Assembly: GCA_012837155.1 (NCBI GenBank)
Contig: CP051546.1
Location: 2,669,699-2,733,698 of the forward strand
Direction of reading: 5' to 3'
Origin: Flavobacterium sp.
GTDB taxonomy: Bacteria > Bacteroidota > Bacteroidia > Flavobacteriales > Flavobacteriaceae
DNA length: 64,000 nucleotides
The notes under the pieces: generated by a model
What the model was told of the DNA's origin: nothing
Seen by the model: only the letters and a program-made list of their open reading frames with translations
Databases searched by the model: none
Position numbers and translations under genes: made by a program
Shown: one piece after another, positions 53,790 through 63,262 of the stretch
Numbering within the stretch: the first letter of the stretch is position 1
Layout of the letters: each line of letters opens with the position of its first letter

Positions 53790-53795
53790 TGAACT

Positions 53796-54074
53796 ATGAA
53801 AATAATTACATACCTATTATTATTTGCTTTTGTAAATTTTCTTATTACTCCAACAATTGTTAGCATATTTAAAAAAGATGCTGACATATCTACTTACTAT
53901 AGCTTTTCCGAAGAAGAGAAAGCCCAAAAAGAAATCAAAGCTGTAATCATTGAAATAACGTGCACACCTATTGATTTATCTGAACCGAATCGCAAATCAA
54001 TATTTTCCGAAAATTTATCTAAACACGATAACATTTCTTCCAAAATTTTCATTCCTCCACCCGAACAAGTTTAA
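53796..54074 (+). CDS. Short hypothetical exported or membrane protein
   Basis: 92 residues. N-terminal hydrophobic stretch LLLFAFVNFLITPTIVSIF (signal or anchor), then a charged, helical part and a Cys (EITCTP). I know of similar short proteins upstream of transporters in flavobacteria, all unnamed. It heads the SulP-carbonic anhydrase cluster, 87 nt before SulP. Function unknown. Confidence 0.55.
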   Translation: MKIITYLLLFAFVNFLITPTIVSIFKKDADISTYYSFSEEEKAQKEIKAVIIEITCTPIDLSEPNRKSIFSENLSKHDNISSKIFIPPPEQV

Positions 54075-54161
54075 TACATTATCGATTTTAGTTTTTAACG
54101 AAACTAATCCCCCATTTTTTATGGGAAAGAAATCTATGTTTTAAATTTTTAGTAAGGTATT

Positions 54162-55754
54162 ATGACAAAAAAAATCAATCTTTTTGCCAACCTCAAATCT
54201 GATTTTGCCTCAGGTTTAGTGGTTTTTTTGGTGGCTTTGCCACTATGTTTAGGAATTGCATTAGCTTCTGGAGCTCCTTTATTTTCAGGTATTATTTCTG
54301 GAGTTATTGGAGGTATTGTAGTAGGCTATTTAAGCAAATCACATATTAGTGTTTCTGGTCCAGCCGCAGGATTAACAGCAATTGTATTAACTGCAATTAC
54401 TGATTTAGGAGCTTTCGATGTGTTTTTAACAGCTGTTTTTATAGCTGGGTTAATTCAATTAGCGTTAGGATACATAAAAGCCGGAGGTATTTCAAACTAC
54501 ATTCCAACAAATGTAATCGAAGGTATGCTAGCCGGTATTGGTATCATTATTATTCTAAAACAATTGCCCCATGCTCTTGGATACGATAACGATTTTGAAG
54601 GTAATTTAGCCTTTTCGCAATTAGATGGTAGCAATACTTTTTCATCCCTATTAGGAATTGTCGATTATGTACAATTGGGATCAATAATTATTACATTAGT
54701 TTCTCTGTTTATTCTAATTTCTTGGGACAAAGTTCCTTTTTTAAAAAAATTGAAACTAATTCCAGGCGCACTCATTGCAGTAATTATAGGAGTGGTATTG
54801 AATGAAATTTTCATATCCTCAGGAAGTTCATTGGCTATTGCAAAAGAGCATTTGGTCTCTTTGCCAGTTCCAACAACTTTGGAAGAATTTAAGCAGATTA
54901 TTATTACTCCTGATTTTTCGAGTATCACAAATCCACAAGTTTGGATAGTATCCCTAACAATTGCAATTGTAGCTTCAATAGAAACACTATTATGCATTGA
55001 AGCGGCTGATAGAATGGATATTCACAAACGTTATACCGATACCAATGTAGAACTCAAAGCACAAGGAATTGGCAACTTGGTTAGCTCACTTTTAGGCGGA
55101 CTACCAATGACGTCAGTAGTGGTACGTACATCGGCAAATAATACTGCTGGAGCAAAATCTAAGATGTCGACTATCATTCACGGAATATTATTATTGAGCG
55201 TTTTGACAATTCCTGCAATATTAAATAAGATACCTTTAGCAACATTAGCCGCAATCTTATTGTTAGTAGGGTACAAACTGGCAAAACCAGCAACATTCAA
55301 ACATTTTTGGAAAAGCGGAAAATATCAATTTGTACCATTTATCGCCACATTACTAGCTGTAGTGTTTTTAGACTTATTAAAAGGGGTGGCTTTAGGCTTG
55401 CTCTTTAGCGTTTTTGCTATTTTACGCGGAAATATGAAAAGAGCTTATCGCTTTAGAAAAGAAGAATATCACGATGGCGATGTCATTCACATCGATTTAG
55501 CCCAAGAAGTTTCATTCTTAAACAAAGCAGCTATTAAACATACTTTAGGCGAAATACCTGAAAATTCAAGAGTAGTTATTAATGCTCAAGATACTGTTTA
55601 TATCGCTCACGATGTATTGGATTTAATAAAAGAATTCAAAAAAATTAGAGCTAAAGAAGAAAATATTAAAGTAAAATTAACTGGATTTAAAAAAGAGTAC
55701 GAATTAGAAAATACAGGTGAAGAAGAAAAACACGTATTCGTTACTAATAACTAA
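54162..55754 (+). CDS. SulP-family anion transporter (likely bicarbonate or sulfate)
   Basis: 530 residues, intact. About 12 membrane helices. The SulP hallmarks are DFASGLVVFLVALPLCLGIALASGAP near residue 14, GGIVVGYLSKSHISVSGPAAGLTA near 52, and the gate region LLCIEAADRMD and GLPMTSVVVRTSANN (about 275-325). A C-terminal STAS-like domain (HIDLAQEVSFLNKAAIKHTL, about 440-520) follows. Substrate is inferred from its neighbour: a beta-carbonic anhydrase gene starts 24 nt downstream, so bicarbonate uptake is likely. Confidence 0.92.
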   Translation: MTKKINLFANLKSDFASGLVVFLVALPLCLGIALASGAPLFSGIISGVIGGIVVGYLSKSHISVSGPAAGLTAIVLTAITDLGAFDVFLTAVFIAGLIQLALGYIKAGGISNYIPTNVIEGMLAGIGIIIILKQLPHALGYDNDFEGNLAFSQLDGSNTFSSLLGIVDYVQLGSIIITLVSLFILISWDKVPFLKKLKLIPGALIAVIIGVVLNEIFISSGSSLAIAKEHLVSLPVPTTLEEFKQIIITPDFSSITNPQVWIVSLTIAIVASIETLLCIEAADRMDIHKRYTDTNVELKAQGIGNLVSSLLGGLPMTSVVVRTSANNTAGAKSKMSTIIHGILLLSVLTIPAILNKIPLATLAAILLLVGYKLAKPATFKHFWKSGKYQFVPFIATLLAVVFLDLLKGVALGLLFSVFAILRGNMKRAYRFRKEEYHDGDVIHIDLAQEVSFLNKAAIKHTLGEIPENSRVVINAQDTVYIAHDVLDLIKEFKKIRAKEENIKVKLTGFKKEYELENTGEEEKHVFVTNN

Positions 55755-55777
55755 ATCATAAATTTAATTCCAAAAAC

Positions 55778-56487
55778 ATGAAAACACATACCAAGGAATC
55801 ACAATCACAAATAACACCAAGAATAGCTTTAGAATACCTTCAAGAAGGAAATAATCGATTCATAAAAATCTAAAAGCCAATAGAAACTTATTGCAGCAAG
55901 CCAACGAAACAGTTGAAGGACAATGGCCATTTGCCATAATTTTAAGCTGTATTGATAGCAGAACATCTGCCGAATTGATTTTTGATCAAGGATTGGGAGA
56001 CATTTTTTCTGTGAGAATTGCAGGAAACATTATTAATACTGACATTTTAGGAAGTATGGAATTTGCTTGCAAAATTGCAGGTTCAAAGCTAATTGTGGTA
56101 TTAGGTCACAGTAAGTGTGGTGCAATAAAAGGCGCTTGCGATCATGTAGAAATGGGTAATCTCACAGAATTATTGTCAAAAATCCAACCAGCGGTTTATC
56201 AAGAAAAAACAACCAAAACAGAAAGAAATTCAAGAAACAGTTCTTTTGTCGAAAATGTATCTCTTATCAATGTGAAACGAACAGTCAAAAGCATTATAGA
56301 ACGGAGCTTTGTTCTAGAACAAATGATTGAGAATGGAACGATAGGAGTGGTTGGTGCCATGCACGATATAGAAACAGGTAAAGTAATTTTTTATCCTGAT
56401 ACCATGTATATTAAAGATGATAAAAATTCAAATTTTTCAGTAGCCGATTTAAGGCATGAAAATACCCCAATCAAAAATGAAAAATAA
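55778..56487 (+). CDS. Beta-class carbonic anhydrase, one frameshift
   Basis: 236 residues when joined. Interconverts CO2 and bicarbonate. Zinc ligands C58 (SCIDSR, with the D60-R62 dyad), H111 and C114 (GHSKCG) are present. Start MKTHTKESQSQITPRIALEY; one A is missing in the run near 55864, after RFI-K. Also present: LGSMEFACKIAGSKLIVV and the GVVGAMHDIETGKVIF end. Paired with SulP 23 nt upstream. A strong terminator follows. Confidence 0.93.
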
Positions 56488-56513
56488 CCACTATTTTTGA
56501 CCACATTGCTATT

Positions 56514-56544
56514 AAAAAAAAGTCGCCAAAAGGCGACTTTTTTA
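56514..56544 (+). terminator. Terminator after carbonic anhydrase
   Basis: AAAAGTCGCC, AAAA, GGCGACTTTTTT: 7-bp GC-rich core extended by A-T pairs. Also lies between convergent genes. Confidence 0.9.
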
Positions 56545-56596
56545 TTCTAAAATTATAGTAATAATCTAAACACTAAAGTTTTAGAAAACAATAAAA

Positions 56597-57436
56597 TTAT
56601 TTGATTTTAAAAGTAACTCCGCAAGAAAAGAAGTTTCTAACGGTTTTTGTATCTTCAACAATCCCATAATCATTATTGGTATATCTTACAAAAACAGGCA
56701 AACTGTAGTTTTTAGTAATTTTAAATTCTTTGGCAACATTCAAGCCTACATTACAAAAAGTAAATCCAGGCACATCGTTAGCATCTGCACCATAATAACC
56801 CCCATTGATTACAGCTGCTCCTACAAAAGGTCTCAAATCAACACCTGCTTTTTTCAAGGAATAGGTATATCCAGCCTCGGCATAACTAGAAAAAGCTCTT
56901 TTAGTTGGGTCATCATATTTAAAATCATTCCCTCCAATAATTGTATTCCATTGAAAATCCAATGGCACACCTTTTTCAGAAAAGTCAAGCAAAACAGAAA
57001 AATCTAAAGTTTGGGCTGAACCTTCGGAATAATCAAAATAAGAGTCCCTTGAATTAGCAGCATCTTCCTCGTGAGCTTTTTTTGTTGCTGGCCAATAATA
57101 ATCGCTCAACATTACTTTAACGATTGGTGTTATCTGATAGGAAATATACCAATCGAATTCGTTATAAGCATCCGCCGCATTAGAAAAATTAGTTGTTGCC
57201 CATACTCCCACAGATAATTTATCTGTAATAGAATAATTCATACTAGGCTGAAAGGCTATTTTGTCGCCATTATATTTTAACCCCCTCCATAAATACGGAT
57301 AGACAACATCTACCCCCGCCGTGAATTTTGGCTCTGGAGTTTCAGATTCTGGGTTTTTTGCCGCTACTGTCGCATCTTGTGCAAATGTCAAACTGCTTGT
57401 CAAGGCAAATGCGAAAATTAAAATTAGTTTTTTCAT
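56597..57436 (-). CDS. Outer-membrane protein (TorF-like putative porin)
   Basis: 279 residues from ATG 57436 (signal peptide MKKLILIFAFALTSSLTFAQ). A longer in-frame start at 57484 would add 16 residues before the signal peptide and is less likely. The mature part has beta-hairpins typical of TorF-like porins: FTAGVDVVYPYLWRGLKYNG, FQPSMNYSITDKLSVGVWA, FDWYISYQITPIVKVMLSDY, ending FFSCGVTFKIK. It lies downstream of the polyamine catabolism genes on the same strand, so it might be their outer-membrane channel (inference). Confidence 0.72.
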   Translation of the reverse strand: MKKLILIFAFALTSSLTFAQDATVAAKNPESETPEPKFTAGVDVVYPYLWRGLKYNGDKIAFQPSMNYSITDKLSVGVWATTNFSNAADAYNEFDWYISYQITPIVKVMLSDYYWPATKKAHEEDAANSRDSYFDYSEGSAQTLDFSVLLDFSEKGVPLDFQWNTIIGGNDFKYDDPTKRAFSSYAEAGYTYSLKKAGVDLRPFVGAAVINGGYYGADANDVPGFTFCNVGLNVAKEFKITKNYSLPVFVRYTNNDYGIVEDTKTVRNFFSCGVTFKIK

Positions 57437-57502
57437 GTTTAAATTGGTTTTTGTGATTAAATTAGTTTTCATTGTTAAATTCATTTTAGTTGCTCAATTA
57501 AT

Positions 57503-57632
57503 ATAAGTGATAGCTATGGTATAATGTCGCATTTTTAAATCTGATAAAATGATATAAGTGTCTTGATTATAAATAGATTTCATCACTATTCATTCGTTTG
57601 ACTTTATGACATTAAAACTTTCGACTTACTTA
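57503..57632. repeat. ~130-bp dispersed intergenic repeat, copy 2
   Basis: Begins TAAGTGATAGCTATGGTATA and ends CTTTCGACTTACTTAA; same orientation as copy 1 at 29553-29681. It lies 15 nt past the stop of the FAD oxidoreductase gene and upstream of the porin gene. Confidence 0.85.
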
Positions 57633-57647
57633 AATTAAAAACATCCC

Positions 57648-59315
57648 TTACTTTTTTATTTTTTCGATAATTTGTTCCGCAGCCATTCTTCCTGTTTCAG
57701 CACCTCCATTCATAAATCCTTGATAATCCAAGCTGCAATGCTCTCCAGCAAAATAAACATTCCCTATGGGTTCACTAATATGAAGCATTTCATTGTTCCA
57801 TTGTCCTGGTTTTGGACAAGTATAACTTGCTTTTACCCAAGGATAGGAAGACCAACAAGCAAAAACATGCTTGTTAGAATATTTCGTTTTTGAACCTGGA
57901 AAAATTTGCTCCATTTCGCCAATATATTTGTCTATTTCGGTATTGGGCAAGTCTGTTTTCCAAATGTGCGTGGGCGGCGCGGCGGGATTATTTACCGCTA
58001 CTTTTGACAATCGTACCGATTCCTCGCCTCCAAAGAAACAGCAATAGACTCCTTTATTACTTTGAACGGATTTTATACTGCTCGAATCCCAACCATCATG
58101 AATGTCTTTATGAAATAAATAACCATAAAACTTATTTTCGCCTTCGCGCCAAGGTCTGTTTTCGTAACCAAGGAACAATTTATTATTTTGTCCATAACCC
58201 AACTCTTGAATAGCATTTTTCTTTTCTGGAGTCATTTCTATCAAATCTATTTTTACATCACGAAGCATCGTAAACGGAATGCAAACAATCACATATTCCG
58301 CTTGAACGTCCTTTTTATCCTTAAACGAAAGTGTATATTTTCCATCTTTATTCGAAATAGATGTAAGCATCGATTTTGTTTCAATATTAGGCGCTACCCT
58401 TCCTGTTAAATGCTCAATAATTCTAGAATTTCCTTCTTTTATTCTGTATTTCTCATCACTATCTCCAAAAACCTTAAATCCTTCAGAAGTATTAATATCA
58501 ATCATATCGAGCATATTAATTGCCGATTGTTCCGACGTATCCAAACCAAATTCCGCTAAATAAGCTGCTGTAAGAATATCTTTCAACAATTGTTTGCATG
58601 GCAATGAACTGATATAATCCTTCAAAGTCATTTTGTCTAAAACCAAAGCTTCTGGAGTATTGTAATCTTCGCCAAGACTAGCAACATCTTTTGCTATTTT
58701 TGGAACAATTTTTTTAAATTCCTTGATAATCTCCGCCTCAGAAAGATGCCTTCCCTCAAAAAAGAAAGTCTCGTGACGCAAACCTGCTTTTTTCGATTCG
58801 GCATACATATCAATCAATTCTAAGTCGAATTCCTTTGCCAAACTAATCATATCTTCATGACCAGAATCAATAAAATCCCCTCCAAATTCTGGATGAATTC
58901 CCATCTGCAAAGCATCGTTATAATGCGTCAAAATCCTACCTCCCAACCGATGACTTCCTTCATAAAGCATAACCGAAATTCCTGCCTTTTTTAATTGATA
59001 TGCTGCGTTTAAACCTGCAATTCCCGCACCAATTATAACTACTTTCTTTTCGCTACCAAGCGGCGTAGCTTGATCTGAAACACTAAAATCCTCAGCTCCT
59101 TTCTCTTTCTTACAACTCAAGATTGAAGTGCCAACAATTCCCGTAAGCAATCCAAATTTTGCAACATCTGCAACAAACTTTCGCCGAGTGACTGCATCTG
59201 CATTTTTGAATGCTACAATTTTATTTACTTCAATTTCAGGATTTTCATTCGAAAATTGAGCTGCTTTAAAATTAAAAAGTAAATTTTGAAGCGTTTTTGA
59301 TTTTGGTTTCTTCAT
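57648..59315 (-). CDS. Exported FAD-dependent amine oxidase
   Basis: 555 residues, intact. Oxidises a primary amine to an aldehyde, with H2O2 or electrons out. A twin-arginine-like signal (TRRKF at 43-47, hydrophobic stretch, ILSC at 65-68) suggests export. FAD-binding GxGxxG at 96-101 (VVIIGAGIAGLNAAYQL), LYEGSHRLGGRI, and the C-terminal FAD segment GNVYFAGEHCSLDYQGFMNG are typical of flavin monoamine oxidases. The gene is followed by two aldehyde dehydrogenases upstream in the transcript, and a polyamine-type ABC importer, pointing to putrescine or related amines. Confidence 0.88.
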   Translation of the reverse strand: MKKPKSKTLQNLLFNFKAAQFSNENPEIEVNKIVAFKNADAVTRRKFVADVAKFGLLTGIVGTSILSCKKEKGAEDFSVSDQATPLGSEKKVVIIGAGIAGLNAAYQLKKAGISVMLYEGSHRLGGRILTHYNDALQMGIHPEFGGDFIDSGHEDMISLAKEFDLELIDMYAESKKAGLRHETFFFEGRHLSEAEIIKEFKKIVPKIAKDVASLGEDYNTPEALVLDKMTLKDYISSLPCKQLLKDILTAAYLAEFGLDTSEQSAINMLDMIDINTSEGFKVFGDSDEKYRIKEGNSRIIEHLTGRVAPNIETKSMLTSISNKDGKYTLSFKDKKDVQAEYVIVCIPFTMLRDVKIDLIEMTPEKKNAIQELGYGQNNKLFLGYENRPWREGENKFYGYLFHKDIHDGWDSSSIKSVQSNKGVYCCFFGGEESVRLSKVAVNNPAAPPTHIWKTDLPNTEIDKYIGEMEQIFPGSKTKYSNKHVFACWSSYPWVKASYTCPKPGQWNNEMLHISEPIGNVYFAGEHCSLDYQGFMNGGAETGRMAAEQIIEKIKK

Positions 59316-59352
59316 TTGATTTCTTGAATTAGAAAATAACAGTTAAAATTAA

Positions 59353-60705
59353 TTACTCAATGATTAACGATTTCATATTCATAAACTCCTTGATTCCAAC
59401 TTCGGACAATTCCCTTCCATAACCCGATTTCTTTATACCTCCAAACGGAATTCGAGAATCGGAGCGTACTAAAGAATTTACAAAAACATTCCCTGCATCA
59501 ATTTTTCTAGCTAATCCGAATGCCTTTTCCCTGTCTTCCGTCCAAATTGCTGATGCCAAACCATACCGATGATTATTGGCAATGGCAATGGCATCATTTT
59601 CGTCTTTTGCCCTAATAATTGTAGCCAATGGTCCAAAAGTTTCTTCTTGAAAAGCGATGTTATTTGAATCAACAAAATCAATTAGTGTGGGTTGAAAATT
59701 ACAATTATCACGTGCTCCCCCGACCAAAATTTTAGCCCCTTGTTCTAAGGATTTTTCCAATTGAAAACTTAATTTCTCTGCCAAGTCCATTCTTGCTAAT
59801 GGCCCCATATTAATCCCCTCCTGCAACGGATTTCCTTGATTCAATGCACTAACTTTTTGAGCAAAAAGAGCCGAAAATTCGTCAGCCACTTTTTCTGTAA
59901 CAATAAATCGTTTGGCACAAATACAGGCTTGCCCCGCATTGAGCATTCTAGATTGTGTCGCTACTGTTGCTGCTTTTCTAAATTGGCATCATTCAAAACA
60001 ATAAAAGAATCCGAACCGCCTAACTCCAAAACTGATTTTTTAATATGCTTTCCCGCCAATGACGCCACAGAGGAACCCGCCATTTCGCTTCCAGTTAAGG
60101 TAATTCCGCATACAATATCAGCTGCAATTACTGTTTCAACTTGAGGAATATCAACCACAATTTGCTGAAAAACACCTTCAGGAAATCCTGCTTCAAGAAA
60201 AGCATTTTCAATCGCCTTGGCACAACCAATAACATTTGGAGCATGTTTTAAAAGCGTAACATTACCAGCCATAATTGCTGGCGCAGCATAACGCAATACC
60301 TGCCAAAACGGATAATTCCACGGCATAATCGCAAAAAACAGCCCCCATGGGATCATAAACCGACAGGCTTTTAAACGGCGTGTCGTAATGTTCCGCTTTC
60401 AGCATTTTCTCTGCATTTTCTGCATAAAAATCACAGTTTCCTGCCGATTTTTCTACTTCTGCAACGCCTTCGGACAATATTTTACCCATTTCATTAGTAA
60501 TGAGTAATCCTAACTCGTCTTTGTTTGCTCTTAAAATAGTAGCTAACTTTTGCATTTTATCAGCTCTTTCCTGAAAAGAGGTCGTACGCCAATTCTTAAA
60601 AGCACTTTCGGCTAATTCTAATCGTTGATTCAACTGTGCATTGGTCAACACTTCGTGTTCTGCAATGACTACTTGAGAATATGGATTTATAGATTTGAAT
60701 ATCAT
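59353..60705 (-). CDS. NAD(P)-dependent succinate-semialdehyde dehydrogenase, frameshifted
   Basis: About 452 residues when joined. ALDH fold: [11 protein letters not shown] start, [18 protein letters not shown] near 120, [12 protein letters not shown], catalytic Glu in [12 protein letters not shown], catalytic Cys in [12 protein letters not shown], then ETFGPLATI and [20 protein letters not shown]. The short N-terminus and sequence match the GabD-like flavobacterial family (oxidises succinate semialdehyde to succinate). Breaks near 60345 and 59957 are single-base slips. It sits between the amine oxidase and the other aldehyde dehydrogenase. Confidence 0.85.
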
Positions 60706-60765
60706 TTTATTCTATATTAAAAAATTAAAAGATTCAAAGATTGAACTATTTCAATCATTAAATTA

Positions 60766-62210
60766 TTAATACCAACCCACTGGATCCGTATCTAAATTGA
60801 TATTAACCTGTTTTACTTCGAGATAGTTTTCTATTCCGTATAAACCCAATTCTCGACCAGTTCCGGACTGTTTATAACCACCCCAAGGCATTTCGTTAAA
60901 CGTAGGATGATAAAAATTTACCCAGCCAATTCCGGCTCTAATTTTTGGCATCACACGATGAACTCTCGTAACATCTTGGGTAAATAATCCGTATCCCAAA
61001 CCGTATTCTGTGTCATTTGCCATAGCAATGGCTTCTTCCTCGGTAGAGAATTTTAGTAAAGCCACGACTGGTCCAAAAATTTCTTCTCTGGCAATTCGCA
61101 TATTTGGAGTCACGTTTGTAAAAATAGTAGGTTCAATAAAAAACCCTTTGCTGTCATCGGTATTTCCTCCAAAAGCTAAGGTTGCTTCGCTTTTCCCCAC
61201 TTCGATATAGGCTTTTATTTTGTCAAATGATTTTGAGAAACGATGGCTCCCATTGTATTTTCGACATCACTTCCATCTCCAACTTTGATATTTTTCGCTC
61301 TTTCTACAAATTGTTTTACAAACGCATCATAAATCGTATCCTGAATTAATATTCGAGAACCTGCTGTACAAACTTGTCCGCTGTTGGCGAAAGCCGCAAA
61401 CAATCCCCAATCGATAGCCAAATCCATTTTGCAATCATCAAAAATGACCACCGGATTTTTTCCGCCTAATTCTAGGGTTACTTTTTTAAGGTTTTCGGCA
61501 GCAATTTTTCCAATATATTTCCCTGTCGAAGTTCCTCCAGTAAAAGCAATTTTATCAATTTTGGTGTTGCTAATTAAAGCGTTTCCAGCAATTGGCCCGT
61601 CACCAGTTACGATATTAATTACTCCTTTCGGAATATCTAATTCAGCTATCAATTTAGCCAAAAATAAAGCCGTTAATGGTGTTACTTCAGACGGTTTTAA
61701 AACCACCGTATTTCCTGCTGCGATTGCTGGTCCCAATTTCCAAGCACACATCAAAAAAGGAAAATTCCACGGAATAATTTGCGCACAAACGCCAATCGCT
61801 TCTCGTGTTACATAACTAAACGAATTCCCAGGAACATTCATTGTCTCGCCGTGAATTTTGGTGGTTAATCCCGCATAAAATTCAAAACAAGAAGCGGCAT
61901 CATCAATATCAAACTCAGCTTCACGAACTGGTTTTCCGTTGTTTTCTACTTCTAATTTCACAAAAGCATCAAAATTTTCTCTTATTTTTCCTGCGATGGC
62001 AAACAAGATTTTCTGACGGTCTTGTGCTGTTTTACTGCGCCATTCTGCGCCATCAAAAGCCGCTCTCGCAGCATCTACGGCAGCATTTACATCTTCAATT
62101 TGTGCTTCTGGAACGGTTGCAATTACAGCTTTGGTAGCTGGATTAATAATCGCCCTAGTTTTTTCTGAAACGGAGGCTACAAATGCTCCGTCGATATACA
62201 TTTTATACAT
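60766..62210 (-). CDS. Aldehyde dehydrogenase (betaine/gamma-aminobutyraldehyde type), one frameshift
   Basis: 481 residues when joined. Starts MYKMYIDGAFVASVSEKTRA; catalytic Asn in IIPWNFPFLM, NAD motif FTGGTSTGKYIGK, Glu in LELGGKNPVVIFDD, Cys in NSGQVCTAGSR, and end GGYKQSGTGRELGLYGIENYL. Best reading: oxidises aminoaldehydes such as 4-aminobutanal to GABA; the substrate is inferred from context. The break near 61225 is one missing T. Ends 61 nt before the SSADH start. Confidence 0.88.
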
Positions 62211-62220
62211 ATTTTCTATT

Positions 62221-63258
62221 TTATGAATTATAAATCTGAATTAAACTTGGCAGTAAATAAATATTTATTTGTTGTCCAATAATTTTTGTCAATGCCACCG
62301 ATGAATCTTCGGTTTTGATAATTTTTTGTCCTGAAGCCGTAACCAATTTGTATTTTCTGTGATTCCCAACAAAAATCACATCTTCAATTGTAACCGCTAA
62401 AGAAATAGCCGTCACGGTATCAAAAGAAACATTTTCGGGTCTGATGAACAAAACCGCTTCCCTCTTATCGTTTTGATGTTCAAATTCGAAGGTTTTATCC
62501 TCGAAAGAAAATGATTTTTTATTTTCAGTTTTTACAGGAATCAAGTTGGCTTCACCAATAAATCCAGCAACAAATTTTGTTTTAGGATGATTGTACAAAG
62601 TCTGACTATCGGACAATTGTTCGATAATTCCTTGATTCATTACCGCAATTCGATCAGACATTGTCAAAGCTTCTTCCTGATCGTGAGTCACATAAACAAA
62701 GGTTTTATTCAAATCTTTGTGCAATTGTTTCAACTCAAACTGCATTTGCTTTCTCAGTTTCAAATCTAAAGCACCGAGTGGTTCATCCAATAATAAAATT
62801 TCCGGATCAGGTGCAATCGCTCTGGCAATAGCAACTCTTTGTTGTTGTCCACCCGACATTTCAAAAGGTTTTCTGTTTTTGAAAGCTTCCATTTGAACCA
62901 ATTCCAGCATTTCATCGACTCTTTTACTAATGTCTGATTTGCTCCTTTTTAATTGATGCAAACCAAAAGCAATATTTTCTTCCACATTCAAATGGGGAAA
63001 CAAAGCATAATTTTGAAAAACCGTATTGACGTTTCTTTTATAAGGAGGCAAATTCGTAATATCCTGATTACGGAGTAAAACCTGTCCGCTGTCGGGCATT
63101 TCAAAACCAGCAATCATTCGCAAAGTGGTCGTTTTCCCGCAACCACTGGGTCCTAAAATGGTTAAGAATTCTCCGTCCCGAATTTGTAAATCTAAATTAT
63201 TGACGATATGCGAACTCCCGAATGATTTGTTGATTGCTTTTAATTCTAATTTACTCAT
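62221..63258 (-). CDS. PotA-like ABC importer ATP-binding protein
   Basis: 345 residues, intact. Walker [10 protein letters not shown] (36-44), Q-loop [16 protein letters not shown], signature [15 protein letters not shown], Walker [14 protein letters not shown]-loop VTHDQEEAL, and a TOBE domain (about 245-345: [12 protein letters not shown]). The length and TOBE domain are typical of PotA/FbpC-like importers for polyamines, thiamine or iron; the downstream genes favour polyamines. It directly follows the permease (4 nt gap) and precedes the aldehyde dehydrogenase (10 nt). Confidence 0.9.
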   Translation of the reverse strand: MSKLELKAINKSFGSSHIVNNLDLQIRDGEFLTILGPSGCGKTTTLRMIAGFEMPDSGQVLLRNQDITNLPPYKRNVNTVFQNYALFPHLNVEENIAFGLHQLKRSKSDISKRVDEMLELVQMEAFKNRKPFEMSGGQQQRVAIARAIAPDPEILLLDEPLGALDLKLRKQMQFELKQLHKDLNKTFVYVTHDQEEALTMSDRIAVMNQGIIEQLSDSQTLYNHPKTKFVAGFIGEANLIPVKTENKKSFSFEDKTFEFEHQNDKREAVLFIRPENVSFDTVTAISLAVTIEDVIFVGNHRKYKLVTASGQKIIKTEDSSVALTKIIGQQINIYLLPSLIQIYNS

Positions 63259-63262
63259 TCTA

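Larger units (their letters stand above)
53154..53795. promoter_or_regulatory. Very AT-rich 640-nt divergent regulatory region
   Basis: No gene seen. It contains two related palindromes (53436-53461, 53521-53544) and a promoter at 53761-53789. The rest is featureless AT-rich sequence. Confidence 0.6.

Noticed and set aside
61384-61815. 143-residue plus-strand frame in the aldehyde dehydrogenase
   Set aside because: Antisense shadow of the catalytic domain on the minus strand.
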